DNA of 64,000 bases, taken from contig NZ_CP132203.1 of the NCBI RefSeq assembly GCF_030719035.1, forward strand, positions 3,162,001-3,226,000, written 5' to 3'. Below the pieces are notes generated by a model. It was given only the letters and a program-made list of their open reading frames with translations, had not been told where the DNA came from and did no database searches. Positions 17,457 through 28,642 of this stretch are shown here, one piece after another (the stretch's first letter is position 1; each line of letters starts with the position of its first letter). This DNA comes from Hahella sp. HNIBRBA332. GTDB lineage: Bacteria; Pseudomonadota; Gammaproteobacteria; Pseudomonadales; Oleiphilaceae. The translations under genes were made by a program, and so were the position numbers.

Positions 17457-18668
17457 ATGGATTGGTGGATCAACGCCAGGATCGCCACCCTTGATCCTGA
17501 CGCCCAACACGCTTACGGACTGCTGGAAAACCATGCACTCGGCGTGGCGCACGGCAATATCGAAGCCATCGTCCCCATGTCTGAATGGGATGGCGGCGCG
17601 TCCGATAACATTACTGACGCCAATGACCGCCTCATCACCCCCGGACTGGTGGATTGTCACACCCATCTGGTCTACGGCGGCGACCGCGCCGCTGAGTTCG
17701 AAATGCGTCTGCAGGGCGTATCCTATGCGGATATCGCCAAACAGGGCGGCGGCATTATTTCTACCGTGCGCGCCACCCGCGCCGCCACCGAGAAAGAGCT
17801 GTTGCAGCAATCCGAGAAACGCTTGCTGGCCTTATTGCGGGAAGGCGTGACCACGGTGGAGATCAAATCCGGCTATGGCCTGGATCTGGAATCGGAGCTG
17901 AAGATGCTGCACGTGGCGCGACGTCTGGGACAGCGCTATCCCGTCAACGTCCGCACCACCCTGTTGGCGGCTCACGCCTTACCTCCCGAATACGCCGGTC
18001 GCTCCGACGACTATATATCCTGGATCTGCGAAGAAGCCCTGCCCATGGCCCACGAGCAAAAGCTCGCTGACGCTGTGGACGTGTTCTGCGAATCCATCGC
18101 GTTCACCCCGGAGCAATGCCGCCGGGTATTCGAAGCCGCGCAGAAACTGGGCCTGCCGGTGAAAGGCCACATGGAGCAACTGACTTTGAGCGGCGGCAGC
18201 CAGCTCGCCGCGGAATTCAACGCCCTGTCCGTCGACCACGTGGAATACTTGGACGAGGCAGGCGTGCAAGCCATCGCGGCCTCCGGCACGGTGGCCACGC
18301 TGCTGCCCGGCGCCTTTTATTTCCTGCGGGAAACCCAGCGCCCGCCCATCGATTTGCTGCGTAAGCACAAGGTCGCCATGGCTCTGGCCACGGACCTTAA
18401 CCCTGGTTCCTGCCCTCTGGCGTCAATGCGTCTGATGATGAACATGGGCTGCACCTTCTTTGGCATGACCCCGGAAGAAACCCTCGCCGGCGTCACCCGT
18501 CATGGCGCCAGGGCCCTTGGTATGCAGGATCGCATTGGTCATCTGGCTGTGGGCATGGCGGCGGATTTCGTTGTCTGGGATTGTCAGCACCCAGCTCAAT
18601 TAAGCTACGAATTCGGCGTCACCGCTCCGCATCAACGGGTATTTCATGGAGAAATTCACAATGTCTGA
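17457..18668 (+). CDS. hutI: Imidazolonepropionase HutI
   Basis: A 403-residue amidohydrolase that opens 4-imidazolone-5-propanoate to N-formimino-L-glutamate, the third step of histidine breakdown. Metal-site motif VDCHTHLVYGGDRAAEFEMR (about residues 66-85), KGHMEQL and SVDHVEYL, and ATDLNPGSCP near residue 320 are all present. GGAGAG precedes the ATG. The stop overlaps the hutG start by eight bases (ATGTCTGA), so the two are translationally coupled. Full length for the family. Confidence 0.96.
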   Translation: MDWWINARIATLDPDAQHAYGLLENHALGVAHGNIEAIVPMSEWDGGASDNITDANDRLITPGLVDCHTHLVYGGDRAAEFEMRLQGVSYADIAKQGGGIISTVRATRAATEKELLQQSEKRLLALLREGVTTVEIKSGYGLDLESELKMLHVARRLGQRYPVNVRTTLLAAHALPPEYAGRSDDYISWICEEALPMAHEQKLADAVDVFCESIAFTPEQCRRVFEAAQKLGLPVKGHMEQLTLSGGSQLAAEFNALSVDHVEYLDEAGVQAIAASGTVATLLPGAFYFLRETQRPPIDLLRKHKVAMALATDLNPGSCPLASMRLMMNMGCTFFGMTPEETLAGVTRHGARALGMQDRIGHLAVGMAADFVVWDCQHPAQLSYEFGVTAPHQRVFHGEIHNV

Positions 18669-19620
18669 GGCAAAAGTCTGGTCAGGTCGCATCGACAGCG
18701 CCGACGGCCCCACCGCCATACGCTGGCACCAACAAGTTCGCGCGCCGCAGGAAGACAGTCCGGCGGGCGTGTCGTTGATCGGCTATCCCTGCGATCTCGG
18801 CGTCTATATCAACAAAGGTCGCGTGGGCGCGGCGAACGGCCCTGACGAAATCATCAAAGCGCTGGCGAACCTGCCCTGGCATCTTTCCCGCCCGGTTTAT
18901 GACTGCGGCAACATTCAGTGGGAAGGCGAGCTGGAAGACGCCCAGGCGGCGCTGGCCAACAAGGTATTCAAACAGCTGCAGGCGGGACACAACCCCATTG
19001 TATTGGGCGGCGGCCACGACGTCGCCTGGGGCAGCTTCCAAGGGCTGCGCCGGCACTTGGATCAGGCGGCCCCGGACAAAGTGCTCGGCATTCTGAACCT
19101 GGACGCGCACTTCGACCTGCGCAGCGACAGTGAAGGCGCCAGCTCCGGCACGCCTTTCCAGCAAATCGCCAAATACTGCAAGAACACAGGCAAGCCCTTT
19201 CATTATGCGGTGTTCGGCATCAGCGAATACGCCAATACCCGTGCGCTGTTTGATCGTGCGGACAAGCTTGGCGTCACTTACCTGAAAGATTCGCACTGCG
19301 GCTTTACCCAATTAGGCCCCATGTTGCGCGCGCTGGACGCCTTCATGAGCAAAATAGATTGTCTTTATCTCACTATCGATCTGGACGTGTTGCCGGCGGC
19401 CACCGCCCCCGGCGTTAGCGCTCCCGCGGCTTGCGGCGTTCCATTAGAAGTGGTCGAAGCCATGCTGGACGCTATCCAGCGCAAAGGCCTGCCAGTGCTG
19501 ATGGCGGACATCGCCGAATATAACCCCACTTACGATATTGACAGCAGAACCGCTCGCGTCGCCGCACGACTCGCCGCGCGTCTGGCCGGGCTGCTGGGAA
19601 AACCAACAACAAAAGCGTAG
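18661..19620 (+). CDS. hutG: Formimidoylglutamase HutG
   Basis: A 319-residue ureohydrolase (arginase/agmatinase fold) that hydrolyses formiminoglutamate to glutamate and formamide. The dinuclear manganese motifs are GGGHDVAW, NLDAHFDLR and LTIDLDVLPA, which together supply the His and Asp ligands. The start is MSEAKVW with GGAGAA seven bases upstream; an earlier in-frame ATG lies inside that ribosome site. Its presence, with no hutF, shows the four-enzyme route with direct formamide release. Confidence 0.95.
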   Translation: MSEAKVWSGRIDSADGPTAIRWHQQVRAPQEDSPAGVSLIGYPCDLGVYINKGRVGAANGPDEIIKALANLPWHLSRPVYDCGNIQWEGELEDAQAALANKVFKQLQAGHNPIVLGGGHDVAWGSFQGLRRHLDQAAPDKVLGILNLDAHFDLRSDSEGASSGTPFQQIAKYCKNTGKPFHYAVFGISEYANTRALFDRADKLGVTYLKDSHCGFTQLGPMLRALDAFMSKIDCLYLTIDLDVLPAATAPGVSAPAACGVPLEVVEAMLDAIQRKGLPVLMADIAEYNPTYDIDSRTARVAARLAARLAGLLGKPTTKA

Positions 19621-19642
19621 AAGTAACTCACAGGAGAAACCG

Positions 19643-21316
19643 ATGAAAGATCCTCGCCATGACGACCAGAGAGAGATCCGCGCCCCACGCGGCTCCGAGC
19701 TGAACGCCAAGTCCTGGTTGACCGAAGCGCCGTTGCGCATGCTGATGAACAACCTGGACCCGGAAGTCGCCGAACACCCTAAATCCCTGGTGGTGTATGG
19801 CGGCATCGGTCGCGCCGCTCGCGATTGGGAATGCTTCGACAAAATCGTGGAAGTGCTGAAGCGCCTGGAAGATGACGAGACGCTGCTGGTGCAATCCGGC
19901 AAACCGGTAGGCGTATTCAAGACTCACGCCGACGCGCCCCGCGTTCTGATCGCCAACTCCAACCTGGTGCCACATTGGGCCAACTGGGAGCACTTCAACG
20001 AGCTGGATAAGAAAGGCCTGATGATGTACGGCCAGATGACCGCCGGCTCCTGGATCTACATCGGTTCTCAGGGCATTGTGCAGGGCACTTATGAGACCTT
20101 CGTTTCCGTGGCCAAGCAACATTTCAACGGCGAATCCCGCGGCAGATGGATTCTGACCGGCGGTTTGGGCGGCATGGGCGGCGCACAGCCTCTGGCGGCG
20201 ACCATGGCCGGCTTCTGTATGCTGGCGGTGGATTGCGACCCCAGCCGCATCGAATTCCGTCTGCGCACACACTATCTGGATAAGCAGGCGAAAGACCTGG
20301 ACGACGCTCTGGCGATGATCGAAGACGCCAAGAAGACCGGCGAAGCTATCTCCATCGGTCTATTGGGCAACGCAGCGGATGTCTACGCTGAGCTGGTCAA
20401 GCGCGGCGTTACTCCTGACGTGGTCACCGACCAGACTTCCGCTCACGACCCATTGAACGGCTATCTGCCGCAAGGCTGGAGCATGGAGCACGCGGCGGAA
20501 ATGCGCCTGAAAGATCCTGCAGCGGTGGTCAAAGCGGCCAAGCAATCCATGGCGGTGCAGGTGCAAGCCATGCTGGCGTTACAGGAAGCTGGCGCGGCGA
20601 CCCTGGACTACGGCAACAACATCCGTCAGATGGCGCTGGAAGAAGGGGTGAAAAACGCATTCGATTTCCCCGGTTTCGTACCCGCCTACATTCGTCCCCT
20701 GTTCTGTGAAGGCGTAGGGCCTTTCCGCTGGGCGGCCTTGTCCGGCGATCCAGAGGATATTTACAAAACCGACGCCAAGGTCAAAGAACTGATTCCTGAC
20801 AATCCGCACCTGCATAACTGGCTGGATATGGCGCGCGAGCGCATCAGCTTCCAGGGCCTGCCGGCGCGTATCTGCTGGGTGGGACTGAAAGACCGCGCCC
20901 GTCTGGGTCTGGCGTTCAATGAAATGGTGCGTAACGGCGAACTGAAAGCGCCCGTGGTTATCGGTCGAGACCATCTGGACTCCGGCTCCGTCGCCAGCCC
21001 CAACCGGGAAACTGAGAGCATGATGGACGGTTCCGACGCGGTTTCCGACTGGCCGTTGCTGAACGCCATGCTGAACGTCGCCGGCGGCGCCACCTGGGTG
21101 TCTCTGCACCACGGCGGCGGCGTAGGGATGGGCTTCAGCCAGCATTCCGGCGTGGTGATTGTCTGCGACGGCACCGAAGCCGCGGATCAGCGTATCGCTC
21201 GCGTGCTGCGCAACGATCCCGGCACCGGCGTAATGCGCCATGCCGACGCGGGTTACGACATCGCTCGTAATTGCGCCAAAGAGAACGGCCTCGACTTGCC
21301 GATGTTGAAAGACTAA
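19643..21316 (+). CDS. hutU: Urocanate hydratase HutU
   Basis: A 557-residue NAD-dependent urocanase, exactly the usual length, converting urocanate to imidazolonepropionate. The dinucleotide segment WILTGGLGGMGGAQPLA and the active-site region ARICWVGLKDRARLGLAFNE are intact. AGGAGA lies six bases ahead of the ATG of MKDPRHDD, 22 bases after hutG. The last base of its stop codon forms the A of an ATG in the next frame, so coupling to hutH is tight. Confidence 0.96.
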   Translation: MKDPRHDDQREIRAPRGSELNAKSWLTEAPLRMLMNNLDPEVAEHPKSLVVYGGIGRAARDWECFDKIVEVLKRLEDDETLLVQSGKPVGVFKTHADAPRVLIANSNLVPHWANWEHFNELDKKGLMMYGQMTAGSWIYIGSQGIVQGTYETFVSVAKQHFNGESRGRWILTGGLGGMGGAQPLAATMAGFCMLAVDCDPSRIEFRLRTHYLDKQAKDLDDALAMIEDAKKTGEAISIGLLGNAADVYAELVKRGVTPDVVTDQTSAHDPLNGYLPQGWSMEHAAEMRLKDPAAVVKAAKQSMAVQVQAMLALQEAGAATLDYGNNIRQMALEEGVKNAFDFPGFVPAYIRPLFCEGVGPFRWAALSGDPEDIYKTDAKVKELIPDNPHLHNWLDMARERISFQGLPARICWVGLKDRARLGLAFNEMVRNGELKAPVVIGRDHLDSGSVASPNRETESMMDGSDAVSDWPLLNAMLNVAGGATWVSLHHGGGVGMGFSQHSGVVIVCDGTEAADQRIARVLRNDPGTGVMRHADAGYDIARNCAKENGLDLPMLKD

Positions 21317-21336
21317 TGCGTAGCGGAGTACATAAC

Positions 21337-22869
21337 GTGAACGAGCTGTTAATTAATCCCGGTCAACTTACCCTGGCGGATCTGCGCAAAGTCAGCCGCG
21401 GCCCGGTAAAACTGTCACTGAGCGAAGACGCCTACCGCGTCATGGATAAATCCCACGAAGCCGTCGCCCGCGTCATGCGCGAAGGTCGCGTGGTTTATGG
21501 CGTCAACACCGGGTTTGGCCTGCTGGCCAACACCCGTATCGCCGAAGATCAATTGGAAGTGCTGCAGCGCTCCATCGTACTGTCTCATGCAGCAGGCACT
21601 GGCGACTTCATGGACGACGCCACCGTGCGTCTGATGATGACGCTGAAAATCAACGCGCTGGCGCGAGGCTATTCCGGCATTCGCAGCCTGGTGGTGGACG
21701 CGCTGATCAAACTGGTTAACGCTGAAGTTTACCCAATCGTGCCGAAGAAAGGCTCTGTAGGCGCTTCTGGCGACCTGGCGCCTCTGGCGCACATGAGCTG
21801 CGTCCTGCTGGGCGAAGGTCAGGCCAGACACGACGGTAAAATCGTCGACGCCATGACCGCCCTGGACATCGCCGGCCTGCAGCCCGTCACTCTGGCGCCG
21901 AAAGAAGGTCTTGCCCTGCTCAACGGCACGCAAGCGTCCACCGCGTTCGCCCTGGAAGGTTTGTTCTTCGCCGAGGATTTGTACGCAGCGGCCACTGTCA
22001 CTGGCGCTATGAGCGTAGAGGCCGCCCTGGGCAGCCGCACGCCTTTCGATCCCCGTATCCATGACGCCCGCGGTCAGAAAGGCCAGATCGACGCAGCCAT
22101 CATGTATCGCCATTTGCTGGCGGACACCAGTGAGATCGCGCAGAGCCACAGCAACTGCGGCAAGGTGCAGGACCCCTACTCCCTGCGCTGCCAGCCTCAG
22201 GTCATGGGCGCCTGCTTGACGCAGATCCGCAACGCAGCGGAAGTCCTGCGGGTGGAAGCCAATGCGGTGTCCGATAACCCGCTGGTGTTCGCAGACGAAG
22301 ACGACATCCTGTCCGGCGGCAACTTCCACGCTGAGCCGGTCGCCATGGCGGCGGACAACCTGGCGTTGGCGCTGGCGGAAATCGGCTCTTTGTCCGAACG
22401 CCGCATGGCGCTGCTGATCGATCCGAACATGTCCAAACTGCCTCCTTTCCTGGTGGATAACGGCGGCGTGAACTCCGGCTTTATGATCGCCCAGGTGACC
22501 AGCGCCGCGCTGGCCAGCGAGAACAAGTGTCTGTCCCATCCTTCCAGCGTGGACAGCCTGCCCACCTCCGCCAACCAGGAAGACCATGTATCCATGGCGA
22601 CATACGCCGGCCGTCGTCTGACCGATATGGCGGACAACACCCGGGGCATTCTCGCCATTGAGATTCTGGCCGCCACCCAGGGCATGGATTTCCGCAGCCC
22701 GTTGAAATCCTCTGCGCTGGTTGAAAAAGCGCGCAAGTCAGTACGTCAGGTGGTGCCGTTCTACGATCACGACCGCTACTTCGGCCCAGACATCGAACAA
22801 GCCAAACAACTGCTGGCCTCTGCTGTCTTCAACGAGTGGCTGCCGCAAGGCATGATGGTCAGCTTCTAA
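21337..22869 (+). CDS. hutH: Histidine ammonia-lyase HutH
   Basis: A 510-residue lyase that removes ammonia from L-histidine to give urocanate, the first step of the pathway. The self-forming MIO cofactor triad is A143-S144-G145 in VGASGDLAPLAH, very near the numbering in Pseudomonas. The GTG start (MNELLINPGQLTL) has CGGAGT eight bases upstream and gives the standard length. An ATG at 21316 overlapping the hutU stop would add seven residues and remains possible. It is the last gene of the operon, followed by a strong terminator. Confidence 0.95.
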   Translation: MNELLINPGQLTLADLRKVSRGPVKLSLSEDAYRVMDKSHEAVARVMREGRVVYGVNTGFGLLANTRIAEDQLEVLQRSIVLSHAAGTGDFMDDATVRLMMTLKINALARGYSGIRSLVVDALIKLVNAEVYPIVPKKGSVGASGDLAPLAHMSCVLLGEGQARHDGKIVDAMTALDIAGLQPVTLAPKEGLALLNGTQASTAFALEGLFFAEDLYAAATVTGAMSVEAALGSRTPFDPRIHDARGQKGQIDAAIMYRHLLADTSEIAQSHSNCGKVQDPYSLRCQPQVMGACLTQIRNAAEVLRVEANAVSDNPLVFADEDDILSGGNFHAEPVAMAADNLALALAEIGSLSERRMALLIDPNMSKLPPFLVDNGGVNSGFMIAQVTSAALASENKCLSHPSSVDSLPTSANQEDHVSMATYAGRRLTDMADNTRGILAIEILAATQGMDFRSPLKSSALVEKARKSVRQVVPFYDHDRYFGPDIEQAKQLLASAVFNEWLPQGMMVSF

Positions 22870-22891
22870 CCCGCCGTTAGAACTGAACTGC

Positions 22892-22925
22892 AAAAAGCCG
22901 GGCGCTGTTAATCGTCCGGCTTTTT
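22892..22925. terminator. Intrinsic terminator after hutH
   Basis: AAAAAGCCGG and CCGGCTTTTT form a long stem (with inner CG pairs and one mismatch) around an eight-base loop. The symmetric A and T runs allow it to end both the hut transcript and the convergent solute-binding gene ending at 22952. Confidence 0.88.
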
Positions 22926-22951
22926 CGTATCAAGCCCCTGGACCGCAAGCG

Positions 22952-23689
22952 CTACTTCATGCCGTATTTCTTCAAGATCTGATCGAAAGTCCCGTCCGCT
23001 TTCATCGCCGCCATGCCCTTATTCAAGGCGTTGATGATTTCTTCATGCTTGGCGTTGGCGAGACCGCAGGTGACGTGCAGCGTATTGGCGTTCAACGCAT
23101 TTTTGGTAAATTCAATCTGATCGATCAACCCCGGATCTTCTTTGGCGATCTGCGAGCGCGCCACCAGTTCATCTTCCAGGGTGAGATCCACCCTGCCGGA
23201 CACCACTTTCTTCACGTTAGGTAAAAAGTCCGCGGTTTCCGGACGTTTGAAATTAGTGGCGTTGAGGAAGTCATCCCCGTATCCGTAGCCTCTGACGATT
23301 CCCACAGACTTGCCGGTCAGGCTGTCCATTCCGTTGTATTCGAACGGATCGCCTTTGCGCTTGATGAATTTAATCTCATTGGTCAGGTAAGGCTCGCTAT
23401 AAGCAAGGAACTCCGTTCGCTCTTTCGTCCACCAGGTGCCGATAAGTACGTCGTACTTGGCGTTTTTGACGCCGTCAATGGCTCGCGCCCAGGGCATGAT
23501 ATTCATTTCCAGAGTAAACCCGGAACGGGAAAACGTCTCCCGAGCCAGAGAAACGGCGACGCCGCCATCCGGGTCGTTAGGATCAATAAAAGGAGGCCAG
23601 GGGTCGCCGGCGGCGGTGACGGTTTCCGCTCGGACGGAAACCGCAAGGAACAAGGCAAGGAAAGTCAAAATGGCGGATTTAAACTTCAT
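22952..23689 (-). CDS. Periplasmic solute-binding protein, family 3 (orphan)
   Basis: A 245-residue protein starting at MKFKSAILTFL with a clear signal peptide ending near VRAET. The long upstream in-frame extension has no ribosome site. Family 3 features are TAAGDPWPPFIDP, the SLARETFSRSGFTLEMNIMPWARA segment and VDLTLEDELVARSQI. No permease or ATPase gene is adjacent. It converges on the hut operon and shares its terminator, but I see no evidence that it binds histidine. Confidence 0.82.
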   Translation of the reverse strand: MKFKSAILTFLALFLAVSVRAETVTAAGDPWPPFIDPNDPDGGVAVSLARETFSRSGFTLEMNIMPWARAIDGVKNAKYDVLIGTWWTKERTEFLAYSEPYLTNEIKFIKRKGDPFEYNGMDSLTGKSVGIVRGYGYGDDFLNATNFKRPETADFLPNVKKVVSGRVDLTLEDELVARSQIAKEDPGLIDQIEFTKNALNANTLHVTCGLANAKHEEIINALNKGMAAMKADGTFDQILKKYGMK

Positions 23690-23810
23690 CGAAGAAACCC
23701 TCAATTGATTAACGGAAAATCTACGCGTCCGTTCAATCAAATTATGGTTGAAGGGGCCGGATTTGCCAGACAATCGAGGGGCTTCAGCTCTCTGCGTCAG
23801 TAAAAACTTG

Positions 23811-24173
23811 TCATTCCTCAATAAACTCCCAAGTATCCGCGCCATCAAACTTTTTGATCGGAGTATTCGCAATCCATTTCGGCTCCAACATACGGCAATT
23901 TACCGTCACCCGCTTTTCCTCCCAGTTTTCCGTGGAAGTATGATGCGTCACGCAACCGCAACGGGGGCAATGCTGAAAGTCAATATATTCATCCCCCCAG
24001 CGATAGGGTTTCGGCGCTTCCTCCGTCCACACCACATTCACCTCTTCAGGAGCAAAACGTCCCCACAACGCCCCAAGGCGATGACAAATCGAACAATTAC
24101 AACTCACCAACGCCTCGGGCGCCCGAGGCATGTCTATATTGATATTGCCGCAATGGCAGGAAGCTTTAAGCAT
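23811..24173 (-). CDS. GFA-family zinc-binding protein (Mss4-like fold)
   Basis: A 120-residue protein starting at MLKASCHCGNI. Conserved zinc ligands are visible as CHCG (residues 6-9), CNCSICH (about 25-31) and HCPRCGC (about 68-74), the GFA pattern. The family is named for glutathione-dependent formaldehyde-activating enzyme, but most members have no proven activity. The upstream extension in the same frame is disregarded because the CxCG motif normally starts within ten residues of the Met. A single gene. Confidence 0.85.
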   Translation of the reverse strand: MLKASCHCGNINIDMPRAPEALVSCNCSICHRLGALWGRFAPEEVNVVWTEEAPKPYRWGDEYIDFQHCPRCGCVTHHTSTENWEEKRVTVNCRMLEPKWIANTPIKKFDGADTWEFIEE

Positions 24174-24384
24174 ATTGAGGTCCTTTTCGGCTAACGTTCC
24201 ACGCAATAAAGCGCAAATCATTCATCATACAGATTTGGCTGAGTGGATATAGTCGAAATAAATTCAGCCGATGACCACCCGAACTTAAATAACGCCCAAT
24301 CTAATGTCTATAATTGTATAGGCTCACAGGTAACTACTACGGTTAAGGTTTCAACCTCGCGCAGCTTAGGTCGAGGGAGGTTAT

Positions 24385-25176
24385 ATGAAATGGTTTCTGG
24401 TCGCTTTTTGCTGCTGGCTTGCGTCCTTGTGCCAGGCCAAGACTCTGTTGGTGGGCATGGAGGCAGCTAATAATTCGCCATTTGAGTATATTGATGAAAC
24501 GGCGCAGCTTACCGGTTTTCACGTTGAGATTATGCGTGCAGTGGCGGCGCGGCTGGGTTGGGATATCGAGTTTCGCCGGCATCCGTGGAAAAGAGCCATG
24601 AAAGAGCTGGAGGAAGGCGGCGTGCATGCAGTGACCTTTGTCGCCATTTCTCCGGAAAGACAGAAGTTCGCCGACTTTTTACCGGACAACCTGCTGCATG
24701 TCTCCCGCACCACCATTTATATCAGACGCGACCGCAGTGACGAAATTCGCTATGAGCCGCCGCTGGAGCAGTTTGTCTGGCGTTGGCGCACAGCGGCGGC
24801 CAGCGGCTATTACATGAGCGATCAGGTGATAGATCTGATACGCAGAAAAGCGCCTATCGAACAGCCTACCGTTAATCAATCACAGCTTTTCATCATGCTG
24901 ATCAGTAACCGGTTCGACGCCATTTTCGGCGCCACCAGCGCCATTGAGAGAGCCCGCGCGGAAATCGCCGGGCTGGATGAACAGGTGCAACGCCTGGACG
25001 GAGCGCTATTCCCCGGCAAGCGTATGTACGCGGCTTTCTCGCGCAAAGCTCCAGACGGCATGGCGGAGGAGTTCGCCGAAGCCTACCGCTTGTATCGCAT
25101 GGACAGCGCTTATGAGGAGTTGAAAAAACGCTTCGGCATGGAAGAGCTCGCTCCCAGCCCCACGGAATTTCAATAA
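24385..25176 (+). CDS. Periplasmic solute-binding protein, family 3 (orphan)
   Basis: A 263-residue protein with GGGAGG five bases before the ATG. The signal peptide is short (MKWFLVAFCCWLASLCQA). The N-lobe segment LLVGMEAANNSPFEYIDETAQLTGFHVEIMRAVAARLG and the SNRFDAIFGATSAIERARAE stretch fit family 3. It is the third gene of this type in the window without transport partners, and it differs strongly from the other two. It may act as an extracytoplasmic sensor. Confidence 0.78.
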   Translation: MKWFLVAFCCWLASLCQAKTLLVGMEAANNSPFEYIDETAQLTGFHVEIMRAVAARLGWDIEFRRHPWKRAMKELEEGGVHAVTFVAISPERQKFADFLPDNLLHVSRTTIYIRRDRSDEIRYEPPLEQFVWRWRTAAASGYYMSDQVIDLIRRKAPIEQPTVNQSQLFIMLISNRFDAIFGATSAIERARAEIAGLDEQVQRLDGALFPGKRMYAAFSRKAPDGMAEEFAEAYRLYRMDSAYEELKKRFGMEELAPSPTEFQ

Positions 25177-25313
25177 TCCAAGGGCTCGCCAGACATGGAC
25201 GTCGCCATGAATACCAAGCACCTTACCAAGTCCCGATTTCTTCAGTTTTGCGGTTGCAAAACAACGTCAAATCCATGCGCGCACAACCCAAATTACCGCT
25301 CCACGCGACCTAT

Positions 25314-25337
25314 AATGGCGCATGCAATGGCGCATGC
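25314..25337 (+). repeat. Tandem 12-base direct repeat
   Basis: AATGGCGCATGC is repeated twice without a gap, 29 bases before the next start codon. Each unit contains the palindrome GCGCATGC-like core GCATGC. It could be a slipped-strand duplication or a small operator. Confidence 0.5.
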
Positions 25338-25365
25338 CGATATCCATTCCGCTATCAGGTGATCC

Positions 25366-27216
<1,851 letters not shown>

Positions 27217-27261
27217 GTTCCTGATTCGCGGATATAGCGACGCCCGTCGCGTCGGGATGGC

Positions 27262-28125
27262 TCAGTCGATCTGGTTTAACGGAATCTTCAGATAACGGAC
27301 GCCATTATCAGCCGCCTCGGGCAACTGGCCGCCGCGGATATTGACCTGCAGGGACGGCAACATAAGAGCGGGAGCGCCCAGCTTGGCGTCTCTGGCTTTG
27401 CGCTGTTGCACGAAGCCCTCTTCAGAGACACCTTCATGGCACAGCACGTTCTCTCTGCGCTGCTCGGCCACTGTGCTTTCAAAGCGCAACTCGCGGCCAT
27501 TAGGAAGATAATCATGGCAGACAAACAAGCGGGTTTGCGGCGGCAATGACAGGATGCGTCGAATGGATCGATACAGCTCCGTGGCGTCGCCTCCCGGAAA
27601 GTCCGCCCGCGCCGCGCCGTAATCCGGCATAAACAGCGTATCGCCAATAAACACTGCATCAGCGACCACATAACTGACGCAGGCTGGCGTATGTCCCGGC
27701 GTATACATGACTTGCGCAGGCATCGCGCCAATGTGAAACGTCTCGCCATCACGAAATAAGTGATCAAACTGCGAGCCATCCACCGCAAACTCCGCCCCCA
27801 GATCGAAGATACGCCCGAACGCGCTCTGCACCTCCCGGATGTGCTCGCCAATGGCGACTTTGCCCCCCACCTCGCGCTTCAGCCACTGGGCCGCAGACAG
27901 GTGGTCCGCATGCGCATGAGTTTCCAGAATCCACTCAACTTCCAATTTGTTCTCCTTCACATATTGGACGATATTTTGCGCCGAATCGGTGCTGACGCGT
28001 CCGGCGGCGGAATCATAATCCAGCACCGGGTCGATGATGGCGCAACAGCTATCCCCTTCTCCATGCGTCACGTAGCTGAGCGTGTACGTCGCCCGGTCAA
28101 AAAAGGGCCGCACGATTAAATTCAT
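27262..28125 (-). CDS. MBL-fold hydrolase, probable persulfide dioxygenase (Blh/ETHE1-like)
   Basis: A 287-residue metallo-beta-lactamase-fold protein. The start MNLIVRPF has AGGGG six bases upstream; the ATG two codons earlier has no space for one. The metal motif is H70-A-H72-A-D74-H75, with HIGAMPAQVMYTPGHTPACVSY and DTLFMPDYGAARADFPGG following. These are features of the ETHE1/Blh group that oxidises glutathione persulfide. It diverges from an ArsR/DUF442/TauE operon, the standard setting of sulfide detoxification controlled by BigR. Activity is inferred from family and context. Confidence 0.85.
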   Translation of the reverse strand: MNLIVRPFFDRATYTLSYVTHGEGDSCCAIIDPVLDYDSAAGRVSTDSAQNIVQYVKENKLEVEWILETHAHADHLSAAQWLKREVGGKVAIGEHIREVQSAFGRIFDLGAEFAVDGSQFDHLFRDGETFHIGAMPAQVMYTPGHTPACVSYVVADAVFIGDTLFMPDYGAARADFPGGDATELYRSIRRILSLPPQTRLFVCHDYLPNGRELRFESTVAEQRRENVLCHEGVSEEGFVQQRKARDAKLGAPALMLPSLQVNIRGGQLPEAADNGVRYLKIPLNQID

Positions 28126-28242
28126 TTCCATCCCCTATGGCTCTCAAACTATTAAGTCCATGACAGCAAAGTTTAGTCACTTGGACATTGCGCAATCGAT
28201 ATAGATTAAATATATTAGCTTAGACTGATTTAGAAAACACTT

Positions 28243-28260
28243 ATTTAGATTAAGCTAAAT
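28243..28260. promoter_or_regulatory. Inverted repeat overlapping the arsR start (probable BigR-type operator)
   Basis: ATTTAG (28243-28248) and CTAAAT (28255-28260) are perfect six-base arms around a six-base spacer. The second arm runs into the ATG of the ArsR gene. Further TTAG-like elements lie upstream (28217-28235). ArsR repressors bind such AT-rich repeats, so this is the likely autoregulatory site, and may also control the divergent MBL gene. Confidence 0.55.
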
Positions 28261-28642
28261 GAAAAAGAAAGTCGCCGCCTCCCATTCTTCATCCCCTTCT
28301 CCATTGGACCTGATGGGAACCGCTTTGAATGCGGAAGCTGCGGCGGCGCTGATGCAGGCGCTCTCCAATCCGCACCGTTTGATGATTCTGTGCGCGCTGT
28401 CCGAGGGCGAGCGCCGGGTCAGCGAGCTGAACCAATTCGTGGAGCTGTCGCAATCAGCGCTATCGCAACATCTGGCGGTGCTGCGCCATCAACATCTGGT
28501 GCATACGCGCAAACAGGCGCAAACCGTTTATTATTCCGTGGCGGAGGGGCCGGCCATGGCCATTGTCAAACTCCTGCACCGCCACTATTGCAGCAACGCT
28601 GCCTCAAAACCAACCATTCAAGGAGAACCCCATGACAGATGA
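28259..28642 (+). CDS. ArsR-family repressor, BigR/SqrR-like
   Basis: A 127-residue winged-helix regulator: AALMQALSNPHRLMILCALSEGERRVSELNQFVELSQSALSQHLAVLRHQ is the classic ArsR core. BigR-type members sense persulfides through two Cys residues; here C43 in LMILCAL and C110 in HRHYCSN are the only candidates, at the expected spacing. The gene starts a three-gene set with overlapping ends (DUF442 and TauE). The start lacks a good ribosome site and overlaps an inverted repeat, so a later Met (residue 19) is possible. Confidence 0.82.
   Translation: MKKKVAASHSSSPSPLDLMGTALNAEAAAALMQALSNPHRLMILCALSEGERRVSELNQFVELSQSALSQHLAVLRHQHLVHTRKQAQTVYYSVAEGPAMAIVKLLHRHYCSNAASKPTIQGEPHDR

Noticed and set aside
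21415..22587. A 390-residue open frame antisense to hutH
   Set aside because: HutH is full length with its MIO triad; the antisense product shows no fold signature.
22952..23689. Histidine-binding protein for the hut pathway
   Set aside because: It is convergent with the hut operon, shares only a terminator and has no HutC site, so proximity is not enough.
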